Source: Streptomyces sp. NBC_01775 (lineage in GTDB: Bacteria; Actinomycetota; Actinomycetes; Streptomycetales; Streptomycetaceae). Taken from it: a stretch of 64,000 nt of DNA. The notes below the pieces were generated by a model. That model had not been told where the DNA came from and searched no databases. It worked only from the letters and a program-made list of their open reading frames with translations. The position numbers and the translations under genes are program-made. The DNA is taken from assembly GCF_035917675.1 (NCBI RefSeq), contig NZ_CP109104.1:3844001-3908000 (forward strand). Reading direction: 5' to 3'. This document shows, piece after piece, positions 19,123 through 29,100 of this stretch; within the stretch, counting starts at the first letter, position 1, and the number at the start of each line of letters is the position of its first letter.

Positions 19123-19434
19123 CTACTTTGCCTTCTCGAGGATCTCGACGATGCGCCAGCGCTTGGTGGCGGACAGCGGCCGGGTCTCCATCAGGAGGAC
19201 GCGGTCGCCGACGCCGGCAGCGTTCTGCTCGTCGTGCGCCTTGAGCTTGTTGGTACGGCGGATGACCTTGCCGTACAGCGCGTGCTTGACGCGGTCCTCG
19301 ACGGCGACGACGACGGTCTTGTCCATCTTGTCGCTGACGACGAGACCCTCGCGGGTCTTGCGGAAGCCGCGCGCCTGCTCGTTCGCCGCGGCGGAGCCGC
19401 TATTGGATGCAGTAGTCACATTCGTCTCGCTCAT
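19123..19434 (-). CDS. rpsQ: 30S ribosomal protein S17
   Basis: S17 is a primary 16S rRNA-binding protein with an OB fold. The 103-residue product has a 20-residue low-complexity N-terminal extension. The core follows: [21 protein letters not shown], then [26 protein letters not shown]. It overlaps rpmC by 1 nt. Confidence 0.98.
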   Translation of the reverse strand: MSETNVTTASNSGSAAANEQARGFRKTREGLVVSDKMDKTVVVAVEDRVKHALYGKVIRRTNKLKAHDEQNAAGVGDRVLLMETRPLSATKRWRIVEILEKAK

Positions 19435-19658
19435 CAGGCGCTCTCCACCGTCTCGATGCCCAGCTCGCGCTCACGCATCAGGGTGTAGATCCGGGCGATG
19501 TCCTTGCGCACGGCCTTGAGCCGGCCGTGGTTTTCGAGTTGCCCGGTCGCCGCCTGGAAGCGGAGGTTGAACAGCTCTTCCTTGGCCTCGCGGAGCTTGG
19601 TGACAAGCTCCTCGTTGCCCAGCTCGCGCAGCTCGGACGCCTTGGTTCCGGCCGCCAT
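19434..19658 (-). CDS. rpmC: 50S ribosomal protein L29
   Basis: L29 borders the exit tunnel and helps recruit chaperones and SRP. The 74-residue product starts [18 protein letters not shown] and contains [23 protein letters not shown] 19658 shares a base with the rplP stop (TGATG). It overlaps rpsQ by 1 nt. Confidence 0.97.
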   Translation of the reverse strand: MAAGTKASELRELGNEELVTKLREAKEELFNLRFQAATGQLENHGRLKAVRKDIARIYTLMRERELGIETVESA

Positions 19659-20077
19659 CACGCGTCACCTGCCTCGCGCCGCACAATGCGGCACTTCATC
19701 GGAAGCTTGTGAGCTGCGCGGGTGAGCGCCTCACGAGCAATCTTCTCGTTCGGGTACGTCAGCTCGAACATCACGCGTCCGGGCTTGACGTTCGCGATCC
19801 ACCACTCCGGCGAACCCTTACCGGAACCCATGCGGGTCTCGGCAGGCTTCTTCGTCAGCGGACGGTCCGGGTAGATGTTGATCCACACCTTGCCGCCACG
19901 CTTGATGTGACGGGTCATGGAGATACGAGCTGCCTCGATCTGCCGGTTCGTCACGTAGGCACCGGTCACAGCCTGGATGCCGTACTCACCGAATGCGACC
20001 TCGGTACCGCCCTTGGCCATACCCGAACGCTTGGGGTGGTGCTGCTTGCGGTGCTTGACCCTGCGAGGGATCAGCAT
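19658..20077 (-). CDS. rplP: 50S ribosomal protein L16
   Basis: L16 organises the A-site region of the large subunit. The 139-residue product starts [19 protein letters not shown], has the signature [20 protein letters not shown], and ends with the KLPMKCRIV block. It is 3 nt after rpsC and overlaps rpmC by 1 nt. Confidence 0.98.
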   Translation of the reverse strand: MLIPRRVKHRKQHHPKRSGMAKGGTEVAFGEYGIQAVTGAYVTNRQIEAARISMTRHIKRGGKVWINIYPDRPLTKKPAETRMGSGKGSPEWWIANVKPGRVMFELTYPNEKIAREALTRAAHKLPMKCRIVRREAGDA

Positions 20078-20080
20078 GGG

Positions 20081-20902
20081 TCAGCTCTCCTTTCCGGCAG
20101 CGCTCGGCTCAGCGGCAGCACCGGCGGGCTCGGCCGACTCCGGCTTGGGAGTCTCGGCCGCCTGCTGCGGCTTGCGGCCACGGCGCTCGCCACCGCGACG
20201 GGGGCGGTCGTTGCCGCCACCGCGCGACGGGCGGTTGCCCGCACGGGCCGCGGCGTTCTCGGCACGCACCTCGGCGATGTTCTTGACGTCGCCCTTGTAG
20301 ATCCAGACCTTCACGCCGATGCGGCCGAAGGTCGTCTTGGCCTCGAAGAAGCCGTAGTCGACGTTCGCACGGAGCGTGTGCAGGGGCACACGGCCCTCGC
20401 GGTAGAACTCCGAGCGGGACATCTCGGCGCCGCCGAGACGGCCGCCGCACTGGACCTTGATGCCCTTGGCGCCGGCCTTCATCGACGTCTGCATGCTCTT
20501 GCGCATGGCGCGGCGGAAGGACACCCGGGAGGAGAGCTGCTCGGCGACCGCCTGGGCCACGAGCTGCGCGTCCGTCTCGGGGTTCTTCACCTCGAGGATG
20601 TTGAACTGGATCTGCTTGCCGGTGAGCTTCTCCAGGTTGCCCCGCAGGCGGTCGGCCTCGGCGCCGCGGCGGCCGATGACGATGCCCGGGCGGGCGGTGT
20701 GGACGTCGACACGGACGCGGTCACGCGTCCGCTCGATCTCCACCTTGGAGATGCCGGCCCGCTCCATGCCCTGAGTGAGCAGCTTGCGGATCGCGACGTC
20801 TTCCTTGACGTAGTCCTTGTAGAGCTTGTCGGCGTACCACCGCGACTTGAAGTCGGTGGTGATGCCGAGCCGGAACCCGTGCGGGTTTACCTTCTGGCCC
20901 AT
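20081..20902 (-). CDS. rpsC: 30S ribosomal protein S3
   Basis: S3 lines the mRNA entry tunnel and has helicase activity with S4 and S5. The 273-residue product starts [20 protein letters not shown], has a KH domain with the loop [12 protein letters not shown], and the block [25 protein letters not shown] Gly/Arg-rich, alanine-rich C-terminal extension of about 55 residues is present, as in other Streptomyces. It overlaps rplV by 1 nt. Confidence 0.98.
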   Translation of the reverse strand: MGQKVNPHGFRLGITTDFKSRWYADKLYKDYVKEDVAIRKLLTQGMERAGISKVEIERTRDRVRVDVHTARPGIVIGRRGAEADRLRGNLEKLTGKQIQFNILEVKNPETDAQLVAQAVAEQLSSRVSFRRAMRKSMQTSMKAGAKGIKVQCGGRLGGAEMSRSEFYREGRVPLHTLRANVDYGFFEAKTTFGRIGVKVWIYKGDVKNIAEVRAENAAARAGNRPSRGGGNDRPRRGGERRGRKPQQAAETPKPESAEPAGAAAEPSAAGKES

Positions 20903-21249
20903 TACCGGGTTCCTTCCTTGCTGCTCACGACCACGGTGATGTGGCTCGTCCGCTTACGGATCCGGTAGGCGCGGCCCTGGGCACGCGGCCGGAACCGCTT
21001 CAGAGTCGGGCCCTCGTCGACGTATGCCTCGGAAATGAAGAGGCTGTCGGCGTCGGTGTGGTCGTAGTTGTGCGCGGCGTTGGCGATGGCGCTGTCCAGC
21101 ACCTTGCCCACCGGCACACTCGCGGCCTGCGGGGCGAAACGCAGGACCGCCTGAGCCTCCGTGGCGCTCATGCCACGAACGAGGTCCACCACCCGGCGGG
21201 CCTTCATGGGCGTGACGCGCACATAGCGCGCGGAGGCCCTGGCTTCCAT
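20902..21249 (-). CDS. rplV: 50S ribosomal protein L22
   Basis: L22 lines the nascent-chain tunnel, and its beta hairpin is a site of macrolide resistance. The 115-residue product starts [20 protein letters not shown] and carries the hairpin region [21 protein letters not shown] without obvious lesions. ATG 21249 was chosen because AAGGGAC lies 4 nt upstream and the family begins there. It overlaps rpsC by 1 nt. Confidence 0.97.
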   Translation of the reverse strand: MEARASARYVRVTPMKARRVVDLVRGMSATEAQAVLRFAPQAASVPVGKVLDSAIANAAHNYDHTDADSLFISEAYVDEGPTLKRFRPRAQGRAYRIRKRTSHITVVVSSKEGTR

Positions 21250-21291
21250 GGTTGTCCCTTCGGTGTCATTCATGTCTTCACACCCCGCCCA

Positions 21292-21573
21292 TCAACGACG
21301 ACGCGACTTGCGGTCGTCCTTGACATGGCCGCGGAAGGTGCGGGTCGGCGCGAACTCGCCGAGCTTGTGGCCGACCATCGACTCGGTGATGAACACCGGG
21401 ACGTGCTTGCGGCCGTCGTGCACCGCGATCGTGTGGCCCAGCATGGCCGGGACGATCATCGAGCGGCGAGACCAGGTCTTGATGACGTTCTTGGTGCCCG
21501 CGTCGTTCTGGGCGTCCACCTTCTTCATGAGGTGGCCGTCGACGAAGGGCCCCTTCTTGAGACTGCGCGGCAT
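21292..21573 (-). CDS. rpsS: 30S ribosomal protein S19
   Basis: S19 forms part of the 30S head with S13. The 93-residue product [20 protein letters not shown]... has the signature blocks [21 protein letters not shown] and [17 protein letters not shown]. It is 15 nt after rplB. Confidence 0.98.
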   Translation of the reverse strand: MPRSLKKGPFVDGHLMKKVDAQNDAGTKNVIKTWSRRSMIVPAMLGHTIAVHDGRKHVPVFITESMVGHKLGEFAPTRTFRGHVKDDRKSRRR

Positions 21574-21588
21574 CGAAAACCCCGCCTC

Positions 21589-22425
21589 CTAGCGCTTCTT
21601 GTTCGTCTTGCGGCGGCGGACGATGTACTTGTTGCTGGCCTTCTTCGGCGAGCGCGTACGGCCCTCCTTCTGACCCCACGGCGAGACCGGGTGGCGGCCA
21701 CCGGAGGTACGACCCTCACCACCACCGTGCGGGTGGTCGATCGGGTTCATGACCACACCGCGGACGGTCGGGCGCACGCCCTTCCAGCGCATGCGGCCGG
21801 CCTTGCCCCAGTTGATGTTCGACTGCTCGGCGTTGCCGACCTCGCCGACAGTGGCGCGGCAGCGGACGTCGACCAGCCGGATCTCACCGGACGGCATGCG
21901 CAGGTGGGCCATGCGGCCCTCCTTCGCCAGCAGCTGCACCGAGGCACCGGCGGAGCGGGCGAACTTGGCGCCGCCGCCCGGACGGAGCTCGATGGCGTGG
22001 ATCGTCGTACCGACCGGGATGAAGCGCAGCGGCAGGTTGTTGCCCGGCTTGATGTCGGCGCCCTGGCCGTTCTCGATCCGGTCGCCCTGCTGGATGCCGC
22101 GCGGCGCGAGGATGTAGCGCTTCTCGCCGTCGACGTAGTGCAGCAGCGCGATGCGCGCGGTGCGGTTCGGGTCGTACTCGATGTGCGCGACCTTGGCAGG
22201 CACGCCGTCCTTGTCGTGCCGACGGAAGTCGATCACGCGGTAGGCGCGCTTGTGGCCACCACCCTGGTGACGGGCGGTCACACGACCGGCGTTGTTACGG
22301 CCGCCCTTGCTGTGCAGCGGGCGGACCAGCGACTTCTCCGGCGTGGACCGCGTGATCTCGACGAAGTCGGCGACACTGGCGCCACGACGGCCCGGAGTCG
22401 TCGGCTTGTACTTGCGGATACCCAT
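21589..22425 (-). CDS. rplB: 50S ribosomal protein L2
   Basis: L2 is essential for subunit association and the peptidyl-transferase centre. The 278-residue product starts [20 protein letters not shown]. It includes [21 protein letters not shown] and the conserved C-terminal [24 protein letters not shown] with its functional His. It is 47 nt after rplW. Confidence 0.99.
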   Translation of the reverse strand: MGIRKYKPTTPGRRGASVADFVEITRSTPEKSLVRPLHSKGGRNNAGRVTARHQGGGHKRAYRVIDFRRHDKDGVPAKVAHIEYDPNRTARIALLHYVDGEKRYILAPRGIQQGDRIENGQGADIKPGNNLPLRFIPVGTTIHAIELRPGGGAKFARSAGASVQLLAKEGRMAHLRMPSGEIRLVDVRCRATVGEVGNAEQSNINWGKAGRMRWKGVRPTVRGVVMNPIDHPHGGGEGRTSGGRHPVSPWGQKEGRTRSPKKASNKYIVRRRKTNKKR

Positions 22426-22472
22426 TTCTCAGTCCTCGGAAGATTCAGGACTTCTGAACGACCCCACCTCCG

Positions 22473-22895
22473 TCAGGAGGTCGGGCCGCCGAAGATGTCG
22501 ATTCGGTCGCCCTCAGCAAGGGTCACGATCGCGCGCTTGGTGTCTGCGCGCTTGCCGTAGCCAGTGCGGGTGCGCTTGCGCTTGCCCTGGCGGTTGATCG
22601 TGTTGACCCCGGTGACCTTGACCGAGAAGACCGTCTCGACGGCCTGCTTGATCTGGGTCTTGTTCGCGCCCGGCGCGACGATGAACGTGTACTTGCCCTC
22701 GTCGAGGAGCGCGTAGCTCTTCTCCGAGACGACCGGCTTGATCAGCAGGTCGCGCGGGTCCGAGAACGTCTTGCTCGGGTCGGCCGGTGCGAGCGGCCCC
22801 GGGCCCTCGGCCGCACGGCGGGCGGCCTTGGCGACGCGGGCGGCCTTCGCGGCCTTCGCTGCCTTGGAGGCGATGCTCGGGTGTCGCGTAGCCAT
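22473..22895 (-). CDS. rplW: 50S ribosomal protein L23 with Ala/Lys-rich N-terminal extension
   Basis: L23 at the tunnel exit is the docking site for trigger factor and SRP. The 140-residue product has a repetitive N-terminus ([20 protein letters not shown], then a Pro-rich linker) of about 47 residues. The canonical domain [22 protein letters not shown]...[21 protein letters not shown] follows. The extension is known in Streptomyces L23. ATG 22895 shares a base with the rplD stop. Confidence 0.97.
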   Translation of the reverse strand: MATRHPSIASKAAKAAKAARVAKAARRAAEGPGPLAPADPSKTFSDPRDLLIKPVVSEKSYALLDEGKYTFIVAPGANKTQIKQAVETVFSVKVTGVNTINRQGKRKRTRTGYGKRADTKRAIVTLAEGDRIDIFGGPTS

Positions 22896-23542
22896 CAGGC
22901 GTCGCTCCCTTCGGTGTGGGCCTTGGGGCCAGACACGAAGGACTCCAGAGCGGTCTTGGTGAAGACCACGTCGTCGGAGACGAGCACGTCGTACGTGTTG
23001 AGCTGGCCCGGCTCCAGGATGTGGACCTGGGGCAGGTTGCGGGCGGACAGCCACGCGGCCTCGTCGCCGCGCTCGGCGACGAGCAGCACGTGCTTGCGCT
23101 CGCTGACCTTGCCGAGCAGCGTCTTGGCGGCCTTGGTGGAGGCCTCGCCCTCGACCACGCCGCTGACGACGTGGACACGGTTGTGGCGGGCCCGGTCCGA
23201 GAGGGCACCGCGCAGTGCGGCGGCCTTCATCTTCTTCGGGGTCCGCTGCGAGTAGTCACGCGGCTGCGGGCCGTGCACGACGCCACCGCCTGCGAACTGC
23301 GGCGCGCGGGTCGAGCCCTGACGGGCGCGGCCTGTGCCCTTCTGGCGGTACGGCTTCTTGCCACCGCCGCGGACCTCGCCGCGGGTCTTTGTCTTGTGCG
23401 TGCCCTGTCGGGCAGCGGCCAGCTGTGCGACGACGACCTGGTGGATCAGCGGAACGCTGACCTGCACGTCGAAGATCTCCGTGGGGAGCTCGACGGTCCC
23501 GGTCTTCTCGCCAGCCGGCGAAAGGATGTCAATGGTGCTCAT
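22895..23542 (-). CDS. rplD: 50S ribosomal protein L4
   Basis: L4 lines the tunnel and is the autogenous repressor of the S10 operon in E. coli. The 215-residue product starts [20 protein letters not shown]. Its tunnel loop is [19 protein letters not shown] (the region of macrolide-resistance changes), which looks wild-type. It is 7 nt after rplC and overlaps rplW by 1 nt. Confidence 0.98.
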   Translation of the reverse strand: MSTIDILSPAGEKTGTVELPTEIFDVQVSVPLIHQVVVAQLAAARQGTHKTKTRGEVRGGGKKPYRQKGTGRARQGSTRAPQFAGGGVVHGPQPRDYSQRTPKKMKAAALRGALSDRARHNRVHVVSGVVEGEASTKAAKTLLGKVSERKHVLLVAERGDEAAWLSARNLPQVHILEPGQLNTYDVLVSDDVVFTKTALESFVSGPKAHTEGSDA

Positions 23543-23549
23543 CGGTTCC

Positions 23550-24194
23550 TCAAGCCCCCTTGGCCGCGGTACGGACCAGGACGAGGCCGCCGTTCGGACC
23601 GGGAACTGCGCCCTTGATGAGCAGCAGGCCCTTCTCCGCGTCAACGGCGTGGACGGTCAGATTCTGGGTGGTGACCCGCTCGTTGCCCATCCGGCCGGCC
23701 ATGCGGGTGCCCTTGAAGACCCGGCCCGGGGTGGCGCAGCCACCGATGGCGCCCGGCTTGCGGTGGTTGCGGTGCGCACCGTGCGAGGCGCGGGCTCCGT
23801 GGAAGCCGTGGCGCTTCATGCCGCCGGCGAAGCCCTTGCCCTTCGACTTGCCGGTCACGTCGACCTTGACGCCGGACTCGAACGTGTCGGCGTTCAGCTC
23901 CTGGCCGAGCGTGTACTCGCTGGCGTCGGAGGTGCGCAGCTCCACGAGGTGGCGGCGCGGGGTGACGTCGGCCTTGGCGAAGTGGCCCTTGAGGGGCTTG
24001 TTCACCTTGCGCGGGTCGATCTCGCCGAAGGCGATCTGGACGGCCTCGTAGCCGTCCCTGTCTGCGGTGCGGACCTGGGTCACAACGTTCGGACCGGCCT
24101 TGACCACGGTCACCGGGACAACACGGTTGTTGTCGTCCCAGACCTGGGTCATGCCGAGCTTCTCGCCCAGGACGCCCTTGATCTGCTTAGCCAT
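23550..24194 (-). CDS. rplC: 50S ribosomal protein L3
   Basis: L3 starts large-subunit assembly and reaches the peptidyl-transferase centre. The 214-residue product starts [20 protein letters not shown]. It has the signature [21 protein letters not shown] and the loop [19 protein letters not shown]. It is 14 nt after rpsJ. Confidence 0.98.
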   Translation of the reverse strand: MAKQIKGVLGEKLGMTQVWDDNNRVVPVTVVKAGPNVVTQVRTADRDGYEAVQIAFGEIDPRKVNKPLKGHFAKADVTPRRHLVELRTSDASEYTLGQELNADTFESGVKVDVTGKSKGKGFAGGMKRHGFHGARASHGAHRNHRKPGAIGGCATPGRVFKGTRMAGRMGNERVTTQNLTVHAVDAEKGLLLIKGAVPGPNGGLVLVRTAAKGA

Positions 24195-24208
24195 CTCTAC
24201 GACACCCT

Positions 24209-24517
24209 TCAGAGCTTGATCTCGATGTCGACGCCGGCCGGAAGGTCCAGGCGCATCAGCGAGTCAACGGTCTTGGGAGTCGGGTCGAGGATGTCGATCA
24301 GACGCTTGTGGGTGCGCATCTCGAAGTGCTCGCGTGCGTCCTTGTACTTGTGCGGCGACTTGATGACGCAGTACACGTTCTTCTCTGTGGGCAGCGGCAC
24401 CGGGCCTGCGACCGACGCGCCAGTACGCGTCACCGTCTCGACGATCTTCTTCGCCGAGTTGTCGATGACCTCGTGGTCGTAGGCCTTGAGCCGGATGCGG
24501 ATCTTCTGTCCCGCCAT
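24209..24517 (-). CDS. rpsJ: 30S ribosomal protein S10
   Basis: S10 is a 30S head protein and, as NusE, joins transcription antitermination complexes. The 102-residue product [20 protein letters not shown]... has the signature [20 protein letters not shown] and ends [11 protein letters not shown]. Longer upstream reading frames are not S10-like. It is the first gene of the S10 operon and is preceded by a long leader. Confidence 0.98.
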   Translation of the reverse strand: MAGQKIRIRLKAYDHEVIDNSAKKIVETVTRTGASVAGPVPLPTEKNVYCVIKSPHKYKDAREHFEMRTHKRLIDILDPTPKTVDSLMRLDLPAGVDIEIKL

Positions 24518-25059
24518 GGCTACTTCGTAGTCCTGTCTCTCGTAACGCTCTGGTACCCCGTCGTGACTTTCGCTCGCCCCTTGTCCGACCCACGCGGTCG
24601 GGCGTGTCGTAGCCCTTCCCGTAATTCTCCACAGGAGAATTTCCTTGCTAGGAAGGATTTGGAGGAGGAAACCCACCGGGTGCCTGGCTGGAAGCCCCTC
24701 CTGCGCTTCCCGGAAGATTCCCGTACTTCCGCTCCTGACGAGGAGCGACGAATACCTGGGACTCGCTTCCAGTCCTCCCGGCGGGAGGCGCGCAGCATCG
24801 GCACTCAACCGAGCAACCTGGCTAGTGTGCCACACAGGGTTTAGGCATCGCCAATCGGCCCAGTACCACACCCCGCGGCCCACCTGTGAGCCGACCGGCC
24901 GGAGCGGCACCGGAGCGGCACCCTCCGGTGTCGCCGCCGGAAGCGCCCACTGTCCCCGTCCGCCACAGATGCCCTTTACTTAATGTCATCAACCGTTTAC
25001 ATGCTTGTTGACGTCTCTGCCTCGCGAGGGGCACGCCAGTGGAGCGAAGGGGTCGGGGG
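24518..25059. other. Divergent control region: S10-operon leader and toxin-operon promoter
   Basis: This 542-bp spacer separates rpsJ (minus) from the toxin locus (plus). On the minus strand a candidate promoter has TTGGCG at 24854-24849 and CACACT at 24829-24824 (19-nt spacer, weak), giving a leader of about 300 nt. That leader contains a perfect 8-bp hairpin AATTCTCC/GGAGAATT (24623-24630/24634-24641), a plausible place for L4-type control. On the plus strand an AT-rich block at 24970-25010 holds TTTACT and TTACAT 16 nt apart, a possible toxin-operon promoter. No gene is seen in it. Confidence 0.5.
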
Positions 25060-25458
25060 ATGGATCTTCCGGAGGAGATAGCGGCGGCGCGTGCGGGGGC
25101 AGGGGACCCGGCGTCGTTGGTGGGGGAGTTTCGGCGTACGGCTGTGCTGGTGCCGACGGTGGGTGAGGACCAGGTCATGTCGGGGGTCTTCGGTGGGGTG
25201 CGGTGGATCTTCGCGTTCACGGATGAGGGGGCTCTGGCGCGGTTCGCGCTGATGCGTGGTGGGGCTCCGGGCCGGTCGTGGGAGTACGCGGCGGTGTTGG
25301 GGGCGCGGTTGTTGGACGCGGTGGTTCCGGCGCAGGCGGAGCCGACGGGTGTGGCGGTGGATGTGGCGGACGGGGAGGGTTCGATGTTGTTTCCGCCGGT
25401 GCGGGGGATCGTGCCGGATGGGGTGGCGGTGGATTCGACTGAGGGGGGAGGTGCCTGA
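25060..25458 (+). CDS. SseB-like small protein, first gene of the Rhs toxin locus
   Basis: The 132-residue product has a compact fold resembling the SseB N-terminal domain often found beside actinobacterial secretion or toxin genes (EFRRTAVLVPTVGEDQVMSGVFGGVRWIFAFTDEGALARFAL...GARLLDAVVP...GVAVDVADGEGSMLFPPV). There are no signal peptide or membrane segments. ATG 25060 was chosen because AAGGGG lies 7 nt upstream; a GTG 21 nt earlier is possible. Its stop overlaps the next start by 1 nt, so it is co-translated with the secretion partner and toxin. A chaperone or adaptor role is an inference. Confidence 0.65.
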   Translation: MDLPEEIAAARAGAGDPASLVGEFRRTAVLVPTVGEDQVMSGVFGGVRWIFAFTDEGALARFALMRGGAPGRSWEYAAVLGARLLDAVVPAQAEPTGVAVDVADGEGSMLFPPVRGIVPDGVAVDSTEGGGA

Positions 25459-26117
25459 TGGGCGGCGGTAAGGAGGGGGATGTCAGGTGGAACAAGGAGT
25501 CGCTGGATCTGATCGAGAAGGGGCTCAAGGGGGCGATTGATGAGTTGAAGGAGTCGGGTGGTTCGTCGACGTCTTCGTTGCAGGGTGCGGGGTTTGAGGA
25601 GTTGGCGTTGTCGGGGATGGAGGCGGGGCATTCGGGGCTGGCGGGGGATTTTGAGGACTTCTGCGAGAAGTGGGAGTGGGGGGTGCGGGCTCTGGTGCAG
25701 AACGCGAACGCTTTGGCGAAGAAGTTGGGGCTGTCGGCGGGGATGTCGTATGAGGAGGATCAGTACGCGGCCGGCACGGTGAAGGTGGCGTTGAATTCGG
25801 CGTTGTTGTCGGGGAATCCGCACGCGTCGGAGGAGGAGATCGCCAAGCAGAGTTATGGCGACATTGTGATGCCGGATGCGCCGGACTGGAGCAAGGAGTC
25901 GTGGGACAAGGCGGGGGATGACATCTCCCAGGACTGGAAGGACACGGGCCGGGAGCTGACGTCCAAGGGCCGTGGGGGGATGTACATGGACTGGGCGCAG
26001 GAGGCGTCGGGGATGAGTGACGAGCAGATCGAGGCGGGCCGGGACCGTGCTTTCGGCCCGTCGCCGGAGGAGCGGGCCCAGCAGCAGGGGTCCGGCGGCG
26101 AGGGGGGTGAGGGCTGA
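25458..26117 (+). CDS. WXG100-like helical protein, putative type VII secretion partner of the Rhs toxin
   Basis: The 219-residue, largely helical product has a first half like WXG/ESX partners: an amphipathic helix (SLDLIEKGLKGAIDELKES), the turn KWEWG at residues 71-75, and another helix (VRALVQNANALAKKLG). The second half is acidic and rich in Gly, Asp and Trp, with the patterns DWSKESWDKAGDD and DWKDTGREL. It is coupled by 1-nt overlaps (TGATG) to the genes before and after. The role as co-secreted chaperone of the toxin is inferred from order and helical pattern. Base composition is G/T-rich, unlike the C-rich Rhs core. Confidence 0.6.
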   Translation: MGGGKEGDVRWNKESLDLIEKGLKGAIDELKESGGSSTSSLQGAGFEELALSGMEAGHSGLAGDFEDFCEKWEWGVRALVQNANALAKKLGLSAGMSYEEDQYAAGTVKVALNSALLSGNPHASEEEIAKQSYGDIVMPDAPDWSKESWDKAGDDISQDWKDTGRELTSKGRGGMYMDWAQEASGMSDEQIEAGRDRAFGPSPEERAQQQGSGGEGGEG

Positions 26118-29100
26118 TGGGGTGGCGGGATTTTGTTCCGGATTCGGTCGAGGACGCGGGTGAGGACCTTGTCGAGGGGACCGGGGATTTCGTTGAGGGT
26201 GCGGGGAACTGGTCGGCCGACCGGATGGATGATGTCGGCTGGGAGAGCGGCGCGGACTGGACGCGGGACAAGTCGCGTTCGGCGGCGAACGCCATGGGTG
26301 CGGACACGGCGGAGTTCCAGCTGGATGAGACCGAAGATCCGAAGAAGCTGATTTTCGGCAGTCCGGGCAAGCTGCGTTCGACCGCGTCGCATCTGAAGGA
26401 TTTCAAGAAGGCGTTCGACAATGTTTCCAAGGGCCTGCGGGGATTGTCGAAGGGGACGTTGAAGGGGAAAGCGGCGGAGGCTTTCTGGGAGAAGGTGGGG
26501 CTGGAGCCGGCCAAGTGGGTCAAGGCGGCGAACGCGTGTGAGAAGGCGGCCGGGGCGCTGGAGGATTTCGCCGGGACGGTGGAGTGGGCCCAGGGCCAGG
26601 CGCGGGAGGCGGCGGCGAAGTACAAGGACGACAAGAAGAAAGCCGCCCAGGACCAGCTGGACGAGGCGCGCTCGCAGCGCAACGAGGCGGCCGGGCGGGC
26701 GCAGTCGGCGGTCAAGGCCGCGCGGGACGCGGCGCCGCCCAAGCCTTCTTACAGTGATCAGGCCAGTGACGGGCTGACGGGTCTGAAGCTGGACGCCACC
26801 CACCTCACGGGCGGTGTCATCAAGGGCGTCGCTGGGCTGAACAACTTCGTGCGCAGCGTCAACCCTCTGGACCCGTACAACATCACGCACCCCGCCGAGT
26901 ACGTCACCAACCTCAATTCCACTGTCACCGGTATCACCCGGGTGGCCAACGACCCCGTCGGCACGGGCAAGCAGATGTGGGACACCTTCAAAAAGGACCC
27001 GGCCGAGGGTGTGGGCCGCCTCCTTCCGGAGCTGATCGGCACCAAGGGCCTGGGCATGGCCACCAAGGCCGGGCGGGCGGGGAAGCTGGCCAAGGAGCTG
27101 TCCAGTGGGCGCAAGGCGCTGGAGGAGAAAGGGCCGGGCCAGTCCGCCCGCAAGGGCGAGGAGACCCCCTCGGGGCACACGGACCCCGTGGACCTGGCGA
27201 CGGGGAAGATGTATCTGCCCCAGACCGACCTGTCGCTGCCCGGCGCGCTGCCGCTGACGTTCACGCGGCGGGTGGAGTCGGGCTACCGGCTGGGGCGTTG
27301 GTTCGGCCCTTCCTGGGCCTCGACGCTCGACCAGCGCCTGGAGATCGACCCCGAAGGTGTGGTCTTCGTCGCCGAGGACGGCCGCCTCCTCTCCTACCCC
27401 CACCCGGCGCCCGGCCTGCCCACCCTCCCCTCGGCGGGCTCGGCCCGGATGCCGCTGGAGCGCACACCCGACGGCGGCTACACCCTCACCGACCCGGAAA
27501 CGGGCTGGATACGGCACTTCGCCCCGCCGGAGGGCGAACCGGACGCGCCCGAGGACGGCGCGGCCCGGATCGGGCAGATCACCGACCGCAACGGCCACGC
27601 CATCGTCTTCGAATTCGACGCGGAGACGGGTGCCCCGTCGCGCCTGGTCCACAGCGGCGGCTACGAGGTGAAACTGACGGTCGAGGACGGCCGCGTCACA
27701 GCGCTGAGCCTGGCGGGCGCGGACAGCGGCCAGGATGCAACGGTCATGCGCTACGGCTACACCGACGGCCACCTCACGCAGACCGTCAACTCCTCCGGTC
27801 TGCCACTGCGCTTCGAGTACGACGACGAGGCCCGGGTCATCTCCTGGACCGACACCAACGACCGGCGCTACGACTACGTCTACGACAACCTCCACCGCGT
27901 CATCGCCGAAGGCAGCACCGCCGGCCACCTGCAGGTGCGCATCGACTACGACGGCCTCGACGCAACCACGGGCCACAAGGTCACCACGCTGACAACGGCG
28001 GCCGGACACACCACCCGCACCCTGTTCGACAACCACGGCCACCTCGTCGGCGAAATCGACGCGCTGGGCCACCGCACCCGCACCGAACGCGACACACACA
28101 ACCGCCCCCTCACCCACACCGACGCCCTCGGCCGCACCACCACATTCACCTACGACGAAGCGGGCCACCTCGCTTCGGTCACCCGTCCCGACGCGACAAC
28201 GACGACGATCACCCGCAACGAACTGGGCCTACCCACCAGGACGACGGATCCGGCCGGCGCGGTCTGGCACCAGGAGTGGGACGAGCGCGGCAACCGCACC
28301 TCGCTGACCGACCCGGCCGGCCACACCACCCACTACGCCTACGACGGCCGGGGCCACCTGGCCACGGTCACCAACGCCCTGGGCGCCACAACCCAGGTGC
28401 GCTGTGACGCGGCCGGTCTGCCGGTGGAGATCACCGATCCCTTGGGCGGCACGACGACATACGCCTGCGACGCGTTCGGCCGACCGGTCCTCGTCGTGGA
28501 CCCGCTCGGGGCACGCACGGAGCTGGAGTGGACCGTCGAGGGCCGCTTGGTCCGCCGCACCAACCCCGACGGCGCCGAGCAGCGGTGGACCTACGACGGC
28601 GAGGGCAACTGCACGCGCCATATCGACGCGGCAGGCGGCGAGACGACGTACGAGTACACCCACTTCGACGCCCTCACAGCCCGCACCGGCCCCGACGGCG
28701 TCCGCTACGAGTTCGCCCACGACGCGGAACTGCGCCTGACCCAGGTCGCCAACGCCCAGGGCCTGACCTGGGACTACACCTACGACCCGGCTGGCCGCCT
28801 GACAGTCGAGACGGACTTCGACAACCGGACGCACAGCTATGACCTGGACGCGACGGGCCAGCTCATCAGCCGCACCACCCCATTGGGCGAACAGATCACT
28901 TACGAGCGGGACGCGCTGGGCCGCCCTGTACGCAAGAACGCGGCGGGCGCCGTCACGACGTATACGTACGACCCGGCAGGCCGCCTCACCGAAGCGGTCG
29001 GCCCGGACACCGACCTCCGCTACCAGCGCGACAAGCTGGGCCGCGTCAAAACTGAGCTGGTCAACGGCCGCGCGCTCACCCACACCTACGACGCGCTGGG

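Noticed and set aside
25853..28168. 771-codon minus-strand open frame opposite the Rhs gene
   Set aside because: The plus-strand frame has clear DUF6531 and YD-repeat motifs; this one does not.
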